Source: Clostridia bacterium
GTDB lineage: Bacteria > Bacillota_A > Clostridia > Christensenellales > Borkfalkiaceae
Direction: 5' to 3'
Assembly (NCBI GenBank): GCA_017399665.1
Contig: JAFQBR010000209.1
Coordinates: forward strand, 1 to 28,021
Length of the DNA stretch: 28,021 nt
Shown one piece after another: positions 1 to 7,762 of this stretch. The notes beneath the pieces are model-generated. The model was not told the DNA's origin and searched no databases. It saw only the letters and a list, made by a program, of their open reading frames with translations. Position numbers and translations under genes: made by a program. Every line of letters begins with the position of its first letter. Positions within the stretch are counted from its first letter, which is position 1.

Positions 1-492
1 ATAACGGTAAGTGAAGATAATGCAAACTTTAAAGATATAGACGGTAATTTATATACTAAAGACGGAAAAACCTTATTACAGTATGCAATAGGTAAAAAAG
101 ACTCTTCGTTCACTATACCAAACGGTGTAGAAACTATTGGTGATAGGGTGTTCTCTGATTGCTCTAGTTTAACGTCAGTAGTAATAGGTGATAGCGTAAC
201 TTCTATTGGTTCTTATGCGTTCGAGAATTGCTATAGTTTAACTTCGATAGTAATTCCAAATAGCGTAACTTCTATTGGTTCTTATGCGTTCTATTATTGC
301 TCTAGTTTAACAAGTATAATAATTCCAAATAGTGTAACTTCTATTGGTGGTTCTGCGTTCTATAGTTGCAGAGGATTAACTTCGATTAAATACCGTGGAA
401 CACAAAGCCAGTGGAATGCTATTTCAAAGGGCTATGAATGGGATAATTATACAGGTGACTACACCATGACCTATAATTACACAGGCGAATAA
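1..492 (+). CDS. BspA-like leucine-rich-repeat surface protein, C-terminal part (5' end outside window)
   Basis: The reading frame is open from base 1, so the gene starts upstream of the window; the first internal Met codon at 148 lies inside a repeat and is not a start. The protein consists of LRR_5 (BspA-type) repeats of about 23 residues with the pattern I-P-x-x-V-T-S-I-G-x-x-A-F-x-x-C-x-x-L-T-S, then a terminal segment containing the SQW-N-A-I element common at the end of such proteins. Four repeats are nearly identical in DNA to units in the gene at 16778-20643, so the two are paralogues. Proteins of this family are usually exported and face host surfaces or other cells; no export signal is visible because the N terminus is missing. 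It ends in TAA 18 bp before a strong terminator. Confidence 0.85.
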   Translation: MTVSEDNANFKDIDGNLYTKDGKTLLQYAIGKKDSSFTIPNGVETIGDRVFSDCSSLTSVVIGDSVTSIGSYAFENCYSLTSIVIPNSVTSIGSYAFYYCSSLTSIIIPNSVTSIGGSAFYSCRGLTSIKYRGTQSQWNAISKGYEWDNYTGDYTMTYNYTGE

Positions 493-510
493 AAAACAAA
501 ACAAAAAAAT

Positions 511-545
511 AAGAGCTTGGTTTTATATTGCCGAGCTCTTTTTTT
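511..545 (+). terminator. Rho-independent terminator of the LRR gene
   Basis: A 10-bp stem, AAGAGCTTGG with CCGAGCTCTT (G-T wobble allowed), 10-nt loop and a run of T. Near-identical terminators occur at 16148-16184 and 20661-20695, together with the sequence that follows them. Confidence 0.85.
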
Positions 546-556
546 ATGCCCGTATG

Positions 557-585
557 TAGCGATAATCGACTTATAGGGCTGTTTT
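557..585 (+). repeat. Conserved-loop hairpin element, copy 1
   Basis: Contains GATAATCGACTTATA at 561-575, flanked by AGC and GCT and followed by a T run. It lies 15 bp after the LRR terminator. It is one of nine intergenic copies of GWTAATCGMCYTATA in this window. Confidence 0.7.
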
Positions 586-611
586 TTATGGTTTTATGTA
601 TTAAAAGAAAG

Positions 612-709
612 AGATTCTATCGCCTAACGGCTCCAGAATGACAGAGGAGGATAATGCTAAGTATATTTTATGTCACTTGGGAACGAGCGAAAGCGAAGTG
701 ATAGAATCT
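612..709. repeat. AGATTCT-ended inverted-repeat element, ~98 bp type
   Basis: Ends AGATTCTATC (612-621) and GATAGAATCT (700-709) are perfect inverted repeats, and the interior is an imperfect continuation of the palindrome (CCAGAATGACA against TGTCACTTGGG). Near-identical copies lie at 16251-16347 and 16505-16602. It has no coding capacity, so it is a small REP- or MITE-like non-autonomous element; no mobilising enzyme is present in the window. Confidence 0.75.
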
Positions 710-723
710 AAAAAGAAAAAGTG

Positions 724-796
724 AGATCTTTCGACTGCGCTCAACATGACTGTTGGTGGTCATTCTGAGCGAAGTGATAACGCAGTCGAAGAATCT
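724..796. repeat. AGATTCT-ended inverted-repeat element, ~73 bp type
   Basis: The ends (a TTTCGACTGCG arm and a CGCAGTCGAA arm, closing with AGAATCT) are inverted, with an inner CTCAacATGAC / GTCATTCTGAG pairing. A second intact copy is at 20763-20834 and a truncated one at 16464-16497. It shares its AGAATCT end with the 98-bp type. Confidence 0.7.
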
Positions 797-800
797 AAAT

Positions 801-848
801 AGCTAAAGCTAGCTAAATCGCTAAAGCGAATGAATATGCCCTGCAGGG
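801..848. repeat. Short string of mini-palindromes, array 1
   Basis: Three small palindromes in a row: AGCTAAAGCT (801-810), TCGCTAAAGCGA (818-829) and CCCTGCAGGG (839-848), separated by AT-rich linkers. Longer strings of the same design are at 16369-16435 and 16608-16654. From 849 to 1045 I see only AT-rich non-coding sequence with no confident feature. Confidence 0.55.
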
Positions 849-1045
849 GTTTAATCGTTTGCGCTCTTAGTGCTTAGTATAACGTGGTTTTGACTACGTG
901 CAGGCTTGCAACTTATAGCACATAAAAGGCTTTTTTATTTTATACCACACAGGAGACAAGGAATGTAATATTGTGAGCATTTGAACTTAAAATGCCTGTT
1001 TTTTTGTCATTATTTGATTGTATCAATCAAAATTCAAAATAAATA

Positions 1046-1074
1046 TTGACAAAAACGTTCAAAAAGATTAAAAC
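1046..1074 (+). promoter_or_regulatory. Candidate sigma-A promoter of the flavoprotein/aconitase X operon
   Basis: TTGACA at 1046-1051, 17-bp spacer, TAAAAC at 1069-1074. The -35 is perfect and the -10 matches 4 of 6. Transcription would begin near 1081, giving a leader of about 130 nt that contains the palindrome at 1094-1111. Confidence 0.45.
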
Positions 1075-1093
1075 ATAATGCGGTTATTGTTAA

Positions 1094-1111
1094 AATATAC
1101 TAAAGTATATT
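1094..1111. promoter_or_regulatory. 18-bp perfect palindrome, candidate operator
   Basis: AATATACTAAAGTATATT has 8-bp arms around a central AA. It sits just downstream of the likely transcription start of the operon at 1213, where a bound repressor would block transcription. No regulator gene is adjacent. Confidence 0.4.
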
Positions 1112-1212
1112 ATTTAAAAGCGCGCGTATGCGCTAAAAAGCAATAAAACTCAAATGATAAAAAATTTTTTAAATAACTTTAAGGCAAAAGTTATTAAAAG
1201 GAGAGGATAAAA

Positions 1213-3282
1213 ATGAGCGAAATGAATAAAAAATATGATGCTCTGTTTACACCTTGGAAGATAGGCAACGTAGAAATAAAAAACAGAATCGTAATGTGTC
1301 CAATGGGCGGAACTTCACTTTTTGGGTGGTTTGAGCTTGGTGGTTGCCATTTCGATAAAGAGGCGGCAAAACTCTTTTTAGAAAGGGCAAAAAATAACGT
1401 TGGTTTAATCATACCCGGTATTGCGCCTTTGCGTGATACTTTTTGGGGTAAGTGGCTTTGGCAAAACGAAAAGATGTTTAAAGAGCTTAAGGAATTTATG
1501 GATGAAATCCATAAAACAGGCGCAAAGCTTTTTGTTCAGCTAACTGCAGGCATGGGGCGTTCTTGGGCTATAACAGAGCTTGTTGCACCCTTGCACAGAA
1601 ATAAATTTACTAGGGCGCTTATTAAGCCGATATTAGATACCTCGCACGAGCTTGCAAGCCCAAGCCCACAGCCTTCGCGTTGGGCGCCGGATATCATTTG
1701 CCCCGAAATGACGGTAGAGCAAATTCACGAAATTATAGAGGCGTTTGCAAAGACGGCTAAGCTTTGCATGGATGCCGGTGTAGACGGTGTAGAGGTTCAC
1801 GCCGTTCACGAAGGATATTTACTAGACCAGTTCGCTATTGAATTTTTCAATAAGAGAACGGATGATTACGGTGGAAGCTTTGAAAACCGCTACCGCTTTG
1901 CAACGGAAGTTGTAAAGGCAATTAAAAAGGAATGCGGAAGCGATTTTCCCGTTTCACTTCGCTATTCGGTAGAGTCCAAAATGAAGGGCTTTTGCGAGGG
2001 CGCAATGCCGGGCGAAGAATATACCGAGGTTGGCAGAAATATGCAAGAGTCAGAGCGCGCGGCTAAATATTTACAGGATGCCGGCTACGATATGCTAAAC
2101 GCAGATAACGGCACTTACGATTCTTGGTATTGGGCACATCCACCTATGTATATGCCCGAAAACTGCAACCTAACCGACGTTGCGCACATTAAAAAATTCG
2201 TAGATATTCCCGTGGTTTGCGCTGGTAGAATGGACCCTGAAATAGGCGCAAAGGCAATAGAAAATGGCGAAATAGACGGTGTGGGGGTTGCAAGACAGTT
2301 CCTTACCGACCCAGAATGGGTAACAAAGCTTATCGAAGATAGAATGGAAGATATTAAGCCTTGTATTTGCTGTCATAGCGGTTGCTTTAACTTCTCTTCT
2401 TCTAAGGGCCATGCCAACACACAGGATTTAAAGGATACAATGGGGCTTGCGCGTTGCGCGCTTAATCCACAGACAATGCAGTCTGGCAAATATTATATAG
2501 AAAAAGCCAAAAAGGCTAAAAAGGTTGCCGTTATCGGTGGCGGTATAGGCGGTATGGAAAGCGCTATTTTACTTGCAAAGCGCGGTCATAGCGTAACCCT
2601 TTACGAAAAGAGTGATAAGTTAGGCGGTGTGTTTGTTGCCGCTTCTTCGCCTTCCTTTAAAGAAAAGGATCGCGCGCTTATCGCTTGGTATATTCGCGAG
2701 CTTCAAAAATACCCAATCGAAGTAAAAATGAACACCGAAATTACAGACGTTAAGGCGCTAGATGCAGATGAAGTTATTATTGCAACGGGCGCAAAGGCTA
2801 AAAGAATACCCATTAAGGGCATTGAAAAAACGGTTGAAGCGGTTGACTTCTTGCTTGATAACAGCATAGTAAAAGATGAAGTTATAATTATTGGTGGCGG
2901 TCTTACCGGTTGCGAAATCGCTTACGAGTTATATCTTCAGGGCAAAAAACCCACTATTGTTGAAATGCAGGACGATTTAATTACCACAAAGGGTGTTTGT
3001 CTTGCAAACACAAGCTATCTACGCGATTTCTTTAAAGCTAATAAAGTTCCCGTTTATTTGGAAACTTCGCTTTTAGAAGTTACCGACACAGGCGTTAAGG
3101 TAAAGGATAAAGAGGGCAAGGAATTTAATATTGACGGTCAGTCGGTTATAATGTCCGTTGGCTATAATCCAGCACCTGTAAGCAAAAAAGCAAAACACGT
3201 TCACGTAATTGGGGATGCCGATAAGGTTGGTAATCTACGCACCGTTATTTGGGGCGCGTGGGACGTTTGTATGAAGATTTAA
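1213..3282 (+). CDS. Old-yellow-enzyme family NADH:flavin oxidoreductase / 2-enoate reductase-like, FAD- and [4Fe-4S]-containing
   Basis: This 689-residue protein has the full three-part architecture of 2,4-dienoyl-CoA reductase, 2-enoate reductase and BaiCD/BaiH. An N-terminal FMN TIM barrel (about 8-370) carries KNRIVMCPMG and the NKRTDDYGGS-x-ENR-x-RF signature near 214-229. A [4Fe-4S] site follows with C384, C387, C391 and C415. FAD-binding GGGIGG is near 442-447 and a second dinucleotide fold, GGGLTG, near 561-566. Such enzymes pass electrons from NAD(P)H through FAD, Fe-S and FMN to an activated C=C bond. The barrel has an insertion around residues 115-160 relative to short family members, so the substrate cannot be read from homology. 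A strong AAAGGAGAGG precedes ATG 1213. It is first in an operon with split aconitase X, 13 bp upstream of the large subunit, implying that it acts on the product or precursor of that dehydratase. Confidence 0.88.
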   Translation: MSEMNKKYDALFTPWKIGNVEIKNRIVMCPMGGTSLFGWFELGGCHFDKEAAKLFLERAKNNVGLIIPGIAPLRDTFWGKWLWQNEKMFKELKEFMDEIHKTGAKLFVQLTAGMGRSWAITELVAPLHRNKFTRALIKPILDTSHELASPSPQPSRWAPDIICPEMTVEQIHEIIEAFAKTAKLCMDAGVDGVEVHAVHEGYLLDQFAIEFFNKRTDDYGGSFENRYRFATEVVKAIKKECGSDFPVSLRYSVESKMKGFCEGAMPGEEYTEVGRNMQESERAAKYLQDAGYDMLNADNGTYDSWYWAHPPMYMPENCNLTDVAHIKKFVDIPVVCAGRMDPEIGAKAIENGEIDGVGVARQFLTDPEWVTKLIEDRMEDIKPCICCHSGCFNFSSSKGHANTQDLKDTMGLARCALNPQTMQSGKYYIEKAKKAKKVAVIGGGIGGMESAILLAKRGHSVTLYEKSDKLGGVFVAASSPSFKEKDRALIAWYIRELQKYPIEVKMNTEITDVKALDADEVIIATGAKAKRIPIKGIEKTVEAVDFLLDNSIVKDEVIIIGGGLTGCEIAYELYLQGKKPTIVEMQDDLITTKGVCLANTSYLRDFFKANKVPVYLETSLLEVTDTGVKVKDKEGKEFNIDGQSVIMSVGYNPAPVSKKAKHVHVIGDADKVGNLRTVIWGAWDVCMKI

Positions 3283-3295
3283 TAAGGAGTTTTTT

Positions 3296-4570
3296 ATGAT
3301 ACTTACCACAGAGCAACAGGAAATTTTAAATGGTAAAAAGGGCGAAACACTTGCAAAGGTAATGAAAACGCTCGTTATGTACGGCGACGCCTTTGAAGCG
3401 GAAAAATTAGTGCCTATAACTTCAAAATATAATCACTTAGTAACCTCGTTCGGGCTAAAAGTAATGTCGCCCGTATACGACCTTATGCAAAAGCTTTTAG
3501 ATGCAGGCGTTTTTTCAGAGCAAAAGTTCTCTGTAGACCCAAGACCTATCGATAAAAACGTTCCCGCTTCCTTTTTGCAAAACTTTGTGTTTAACAAGTT
3601 TATGTACACAAAACAGGAATTTTACGAAAAACAGCTAAAAGAACTTGGTCTTATTGATGACGATGCCTTTACCTGTACCTGTTATATGGATGAGGTTGGC
3701 AATAAGCCCCAGCGCGGTGAAGTGCTTTCTTGGGCAGAATCAAGCGCAGTTGTTTATGCAAACTCTGTTCTTGGCGCAAGATGCAACCGTAATTCCGGTA
3801 TTATAGATATTATGGGCTCTATCGTTGGTTACGTTCCCTATTTCGGTCTTTTAACCGACGAGGGCAGAAAGGCAACTTGGGTTGTTAAAGTTCAAACGAC
3901 TAAAAAGCCCGAAGCTCAGCTTTTAGGTTCTGCTATCGGTATGAAGGTTATGGAAGACGTGCCTTACGTTATAGGGCTTGATAAATGGATTGGCGATACT
4001 CTTACAGAGGAGGCGTGCGCTTACCTTAAGGACTTTGGCGCAGCTACCGCATCAAACGGCGCGGTTGGGCTTTATCATATAGAAAATCTTACACCCGAAG
4101 CTAAGGATTTTGGTAAAGAACTTGTTGTTTCGGGCGCAAAAGAATATATTATTGACGATGCAGAGCTAGAAAGGGTTAAAAACAACTATCCCGTTGTGTG
4201 GAAAAACCCGGACGCAAAGCCAAAGCTTTGCTTTGTGGGCTGTCCGCATCTATCACTTCAACAGCTTCAAGATTGGACTGTAAGCATTGAAACAGCGCTT
4301 AAAAACAACGGACTTAAAAAGGTTGTTATTCCCACCGTATTTACTGCAGCGCCTAAGGTGCTTGAACAGTTTAATAACAGCGAGTTTGGTGCAAGATTGC
4401 AAAAAACAGGGGTTATTACCTCCTATATTTGTCCGCTTATGTATATGAATAACCCACTTTGCAAAAAAATGCCGGTTATTACCTCTTCTAATAAGCTACG
4501 CACTTACACAAGCGCAAAATATTATACCAGCGAAGATATTTTAAATATTATTACGGGAGGTGCAAAATAA
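3296..4570 (+). CDS. Aconitase X large (catalytic) subunit, DUF521
   Basis: This 424-residue protein matches the aconitase X catalytic domain. Visible family features are the YGDAFEAEKLVPI segment (29-41), a C-T-C motif at 127-129, the WAESSAVVYANSVLGARCNR block (147-165), VGCPH near 314-318 with C316, C379, and the C-terminal SSNKLRTY segment. Aconitase X proteins are Fe-S hydro-lyases; characterised members are cis-3-hydroxy-L-proline dehydratase in bacteria and mevalonate-5-phosphate dehydratase in archaea. Which reaction applies here is not decidable from sequence. Many bacterial aconitase X proteins are single chains; this one is split, with the swivel domain encoded by the next gene, which overlaps its stop by one base (TAATG). 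An AAGGAG lies before the ATG. Confidence 0.85.
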   Translation: MILTTEQQEILNGKKGETLAKVMKTLVMYGDAFEAEKLVPITSKYNHLVTSFGLKVMSPVYDLMQKLLDAGVFSEQKFSVDPRPIDKNVPASFLQNFVFNKFMYTKQEFYEKQLKELGLIDDDAFTCTCYMDEVGNKPQRGEVLSWAESSAVVYANSVLGARCNRNSGIIDIMGSIVGYVPYFGLLTDEGRKATWVVKVQTTKKPEAQLLGSAIGMKVMEDVPYVIGLDKWIGDTLTEEACAYLKDFGAATASNGAVGLYHIENLTPEAKDFGKELVVSGAKEYIIDDAELERVKNNYPVVWKNPDAKPKLCFVGCPHLSLQQLQDWTVSIETALKNNGLKKVVIPTVFTAAPKVLEQFNNSEFGARLQKTGVITSYICPLMYMNNPLCKKMPVITSSNKLRTYTSAKYYTSEDILNIITGGAK

Positions 4571-5013
4571 TGAGAGAGTTTAAAGGTAGAGTAATTACAC
4601 CCGGCGAAGTTACCTGTGAAGCGGTTGTTACCACCCAAGGCTTTAATACGCTTGCATCATTCCAAATGGCTTTGCAGTTTGGCGATAAAAAGGTAAAATG
4701 TGGCGACCAAAATAATAGCGAGCTTTACGGCAAGCCATTAATTGGTAAAGCGCTTTGCTTGCCTCAAACAATAGGCTCAACAACGGGCGGTCTAGTTCTT
4801 TATTGCGCCTGCGCTATGCAAAAAAACCCCGCTTGTATGCTTTTTGCAAATCACATAGATTCTTTAGCTGCAGCCGGTGCTGTTCTTGCCGACGTTTGGG
4901 TAGACGGTGTTTCTATGCCTGTTATAGACGGACTTGGCGAAGAGTTTTTATCTTACGTTAAAGATGGCATGAAGATTACCGTTAAAGATGGCGGAATTGT
5001 TATTGTTGAATAG
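4570..5013 (+). CDS. Aconitase X small (swivel) subunit, DUF126
   Basis: This 147-residue protein corresponds to the swivelling domain of aconitase X. It begins with the G-R-V-I-T-P-G-E-V strand, has the YGKPLIGKALCLPQTIGST region (about 53-71) in which GST supplies the family's active-site serine area, and ends with a SMPVIDGL segment. It should close over the active site of the large subunit encoded immediately upstream, whose stop overlaps this start. The serine loop reads GSTTGG, a variant of the more usual Ser-rich GSSSS-type loop, which may point to a subfamily with a different substrate. Last gene of the operon; a bidirectional terminator follows. Confidence 0.82.
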   Translation: MREFKGRVITPGEVTCEAVVTTQGFNTLASFQMALQFGDKKVKCGDQNNSELYGKPLIGKALCLPQTIGSTTGGLVLYCACAMQKNPACMLFANHIDSLAAAGAVLADVWVDGVSMPVIDGLGEEFLSYVKDGMKITVKDGGIVIVE

Positions 5014-5060
5014 TATTTTTTGTAATACGCAAACATTATTTTAATTTATAAAAAAAATAT

Positions 5061-5097
5061 AAAAGCCTTGCTAATCGACTTATAGCAGGGCTTTTTT
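5061..5097. terminator. Bidirectional terminator carrying conserved-loop element copy 2
   Basis: AAAAGCCTTGCTA (5061-5073) pairs with TAGCAGGGCTTTT (5083-5095), followed by T and preceded by A runs. It lies between the convergent aconitase X and spoIVFB-like genes. Its loop is the core of the repeated motif (GCTAATCGACTTATA, 5070-5084). This is the clearest case where the motif is a terminator loop. Confidence 0.8.
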
Positions 5098-5127
5098 GTG
5101 TATATTACCTAAAAATTAAAGTTGATT

Positions 5128-6000
5128 TTAGCCACTGTTAAGCTCTTTTGCTTTGTTCGGGAATAAATCAACCAAAATTTGTTCTACTTTGTCGTACAAG
5201 CGGTAAGAGCATAAAAGCTCTTGCGTTTGGTTGAAGTCAAGCGTTATAAAACGCTGGCTATTTTTATCGCAAATAATTAAGAAAAAGCAGTAGCTTCCGT
5301 CTGTTAAAGCTATTAAATCTTTTAACGTTAAGTCTTTATAAAGCAGTAAGGTTTTACACTCTTTGATTTTTTTTGAAGAGTTGTTTTGTCTTAAAAAAGC
5401 GCGCACGTATGCGTTTTCTTTGGTCTTTTGCACCGAACCAACGGCAATAAAGGCGCAAAAAAACAAAAGTGAAATGTTTATTTGATTAATAACAACAGAG
5501 TAAATAAACAACCCTAAAATTATTGCCGATATTACAAGCCCTATAATTTTTGTTATAAGCATACTTTTTTTGCGCGGAATATAAAGCGAAAGAGTTGCCG
5601 ATAAAATTCGCCCACCGTCCAAAGGGTAAGCTGGTAGTAAATTTATTGCAAACACGCAAAGGTTTGTAAACACTACGCTTTCAAGGTAAGGGTAGCTTTC
5701 GGGTATAAGCCACCAAAGACAGGTAAAAAATATGCAAACGGCAAGGTTGTAAAGCGGACCGCTAAGTGCAATTTTTATTTCGTCTTTATATAAAAGTCCA
5801 TCAATATTACCGTTTACCACCGCGCCGTATGGCATAAGTGAAATTTTATTCATTTTATAGCCAAGCCGTTCTCCTGCTACGGCGTGGCCAAGCTCGTGAA
5901 CAAGGGCAGTTAACGTAAAGGAAAGAAATAAAAATACTTTGCCCGTTAAGGCAAAGTATATTCCGAACAGAAAAAATAACGGATGAATGCTTATTTTCAT
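5128..6000 (-). CDS. spoIVFB: SpoIVFB-like M50 site-2 intramembrane metalloprotease
   Basis: The 290-residue protein is a polytopic membrane protein with the zinc motif HELGH at residues 35-39 within a hydrophobic segment and the third-ligand motif NLLPAYPLDGGR with D128. The opening IHPLFF and overall length fit SpoIVFB, the protease that cleaves pro-sigma-K in the outer forespore membrane, although other soluble-loop M50 proteases look similar. A C-terminal cytosolic region (about 195-290) is where SpoIVFB carries a CBS domain; this one is weak. The partner gene directly upstream encodes a SpoIVFA-like protein and overlaps the start by one base, which strongly supports the assignment. No sigK gene is in the window. 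Confidence 0.8.
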   Translation of the reverse strand: MKISIHPLFFLFGIYFALTGKVFLFLSFTLTALVHELGHAVAGERLGYKMNKISLMPYGAVVNGNIDGLLYKDEIKIALSGPLYNLAVCIFFTCLWWLIPESYPYLESVVFTNLCVFAINLLPAYPLDGGRILSATLSLYIPRKKSMLITKIIGLVISAIILGLFIYSVVINQINISLLFFCAFIAVGSVQKTKENAYVRAFLRQNNSSKKIKECKTLLLYKDLTLKDLIALTDGSYCFFLIICDKNSQRFITLDFNQTQELLCSYRLYDKVEQILVDLFPNKAKELNSG

Positions 6001-6779
6001 TATTTATTAAACACAATGGAATTTTCTACCGTTGCATAGTCGGTAATAAGGCTTCCGTCGTTATAAAGATAAACTTTTGCGTTATTTTTTACGTAGCCAA
6101 CGGGCATATTGCGGTTAACCTCTTCGCCTTGGGTAAAATAAACAAGGTCAAGTCCTTCGCTAACACTTACAAAGCTTTCGCTGTGTTTAACGGTAATGGT
6201 AAAAGAGCCGTCTTCTGCTTGTTCTACTTTACTAACAACACCTTCGCAAACAGGGTAAAGTGAATAACTTCCGGCAATACTAATTGCACCCTCTGCAACG
6301 GTAACGCCAGACTCGCTGTTTATGGGTAATGTTAAGGTAAAGTCGTTGTGGTCTCTTTCGTCCACAATATTACTTTCTGCAGAAAAAACACTTTTAAAAA
6401 GGGTGTTCATACCGCTGTTTTCCCAAAATACGTTGGTTAAAATTATTGCCGAAATAAGGGCAAAAATAACTGCAACTTGAACGGAAATTATTGCGCTTTT
6501 GCGTTTTTCTCGCTTTGCTACTTTTTCGTCATACACCGCAGGAAGTGCCTCTATATGCTTGTTATCGGCACTTTCACACTCGTTTTTAGCAAAATTTTCT
6601 TCTAAAGTAGGGCAAGCGCCACAGTTTTCACATTTATTTTCGCCTTGCTTTTCAATAAGCTTATTCACGCTTTTAATAACCTTCTTTTTCTTAAAGAAAA
6701 AAGGTTTGCGCTTGTTTATATATTCGCAAGTACTAACGGGCACTTCAATCATTTTTGCATACTCAATACTGTTATCCAT
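6000..6779 (-). CDS. spoIVFA: SpoIVFA-like membrane protein with degenerate M23 domain
   Basis: The 259-residue protein has a charged cytosolic N terminus, one membrane segment (about 96-117) and an extracytoplasmic domain (about 140-250) with the beta-strand pattern of M23/LytM peptidases: SLYPVCEGVVSKVE, an ITVKHSESFVSV strand and a G-E-E-V-N-R-N-M-P-V-G turn. The usual H-x-H zinc ligands are absent, as in SpoIVFA, which holds SpoIVFB inactive until signalled. Length is close to the B. subtilis protein. Unusual is an N-terminal C50-x2-C53-x2-C56 cluster with more cysteines nearby. A GGAGG lies 11 nt upstream of the ATG. Confidence 0.7.
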   Translation of the reverse strand: MDNSIEYAKMIEVPVSTCEYINKRKPFFFKKKKVIKSVNKLIEKQGENKCENCGACPTLEENFAKNECESADNKHIEALPAVYDEKVAKREKRKSAIISVQVAVIFALISAIILTNVFWENSGMNTLFKSVFSAESNIVDERDHNDFTLTLPINSESGVTVAEGAISIAGSYSLYPVCEGVVSKVEQAEDGSFTITVKHSESFVSVSEGLDLVYFTQGEEVNRNMPVGYVKNNAKVYLYNDGSLITDYATVENSIVFNK

Positions 6780-6949
6780 ACTTAAAAATCGCCTCCATTT
6801 TCTTGCTATATAATATGGCGCTTTCGCCTTGTTTAGAACATTTATTTTTTTGTTTTATAACAGGCGGGCTAGTTACGGCTTTACTTATAGAATAAATAGG
6901 TTTTGCCCAGCGGCTAAAAAATGGTAAGAAATTGCGGTGATAAAAACAC

Positions 6950-6978
6950 TTTACAGTAATTTAGGCTTGTGGTATAAT
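6950..6978 (+). promoter_or_regulatory. Sigma-A promoter of the DUF2726 gene
   Basis: TTTACA at 6950-6955, 17-bp spacer and TATAAT at 6973-6978 with an extended TGG just before it. It lies 36 bp upstream of ATG 7015. Confidence 0.75.
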
Positions 6979-7014
6979 AAATAAGTTAAAAAAGTTATTA
7001 AAAAGTAGGTAAAA

Positions 7015-7533
7015 ATGAACAACTTATTGCAAGGTATAACAAAAGAAAATATAATAACAATTTGCGTAATACTTGTGGTTGTTGCCACCATTCTTGTTAT
7101 AATAAAACTAATCGTTAACAAAAAACGTCAGCCACGCTATTTTGTTAAAGATAAACTGCTAACCGCAACTGAGGTTAAGTATTACGATGCAATATGTTCT
7201 GTGGTTGGCAATAATTTTTTGGTTTTTCCGCAAATAAACCTTGCATCTGTTATAGATAAAGAAGGCGGAACAAATTTTAGAAACGAGCTTTTTCGCAATA
7301 TAGATTTTGCCATTTTTGATTACGATTTTCGTCCCCTTGTTTTAATTGAAATTAACGATAACACCCACTTTAGAAAGGACAGAATAGAGCGCGACCAAAA
7401 GGTTTTATCCATTTGCAAAAAAGCAGGAATACCACTTGTTACCTTTTGGGTAAAGGATGGGCTAAACGTTAACTACATTGCCAAAGTCCTGCGCAGCGCT
7501 TTGCGTTACCAAATAAATAGGCAAAATGGTTAA
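7015..7533 (+). CDS. Membrane-anchored DUF2726 protein
   Basis: The 172-residue protein has one N-terminal membrane segment (about 12-34), a basic KKRQPR stretch, then a DUF2726 domain (about 46-168) with LLTATEVKYYDAI, VFPQINLASVI, IDFAIFD (D97) and the IEINDNTH block with E112 followed by a basic RIERD. DUF2726 resembles PD-(D/E)XK nuclease folds, and these acidic residues fall where catalytic residues would be, but activity is unproven and the membrane anchor argues against simple DNA repair. The ribosome binding site is weak (GTAGGT). It is transcribed alone from its own promoter and ends at a hairpin plus terminator. Confidence 0.72.
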   Translation: MNNLLQGITKENIITICVILVVVATILVIIKLIVNKKRQPRYFVKDKLLTATEVKYYDAICSVVGNNFLVFPQINLASVIDKEGGTNFRNELFRNIDFAIFDYDFRPLVLIEINDNTHFRKDRIERDQKVLSICKKAGIPLVTFWVKDGLNVNYIAKVLRSALRYQINRQNG

Positions 7534-7566
7534 AAGTGGGCGTATAGGTCGATTATCGTGGCTTTT
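7532..7566 (-). repeat. Conserved-loop hairpin element, copy 3 (minus orientation)
   Basis: Minus-strand GATAATCGACCTATA at 7557-7543, enclosed by AAAAG / CTTTT arms. The element overlaps the stop codon region of the DUF2726 gene. Confidence 0.7.
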
Positions 7567-7594
7567 ATGCACAAAAAACACAATAAAACACAGT

Positions 7595-7645
7595 AAAAAA
7601 AGACAAGAAATGGCAAAAATTGCCTTACCACCTTGTCTTTTTTTT
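7595..7645. terminator. Strong bidirectional terminator after the DUF2726 gene
   Basis: AAAAAAAGACAAG (7595-7607) pairs with CTTGTCTTTTTTT (7632-7644), with an inner GGCAA / TTGCC stem at 7612-7616 and 7620-7624. It ends in T on one strand and T from the A run on the other. Confidence 0.85.
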
Positions 7646-7653
7646 GTGTAATT

Positions 7654-7674
7654 TTTTACATTATAAATGTAAAA
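7654..7674. promoter_or_regulatory. 21-bp palindrome overlapping a promoter, candidate operator
   Basis: Arms TTTTACATT (7654-7662) and AATGTAAAA (7666-7674) surround ATA. The right arm covers the -35 position of the TATAAT at 7692-7697. This is a classic placement for a repressor site ahead of the metallophosphoesterase gene. The regulator is unknown. Confidence 0.5.
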
Positions 7675-7697
7675 GGTTGTTTTTTTGTGATTATAAT
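7668..7697 (+). promoter_or_regulatory. Candidate promoter of the metallophosphoesterase gene
   Basis: TATAAT at 7692-7697 with a weak -35 (TGTAAA, 7668-7673) 18 bp upstream. The -35 lies within the palindrome at 7654-7674. Confidence 0.45.
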
Positions 7698-7762
7698 GAT
7701 AAAATAAAGGTAATTGCAATAATGCCTAACTATGCCAAAAAAATAAAAAAGGGGGGGCTTAA

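Noticed and set aside
612..796. Insertion sequence
   Set aside because: The AGATTCT elements are under 100 bp with no transposase and no clear target-site duplication, so only a REP- or MITE-like label is justified.
6780..6860. Sigma-E promoter for spoIVFA
   Set aside because: CATATTAT is present on the minus strand, but no ATA-type -35 occurs at the required distance, so the call would rest on half a promoter.
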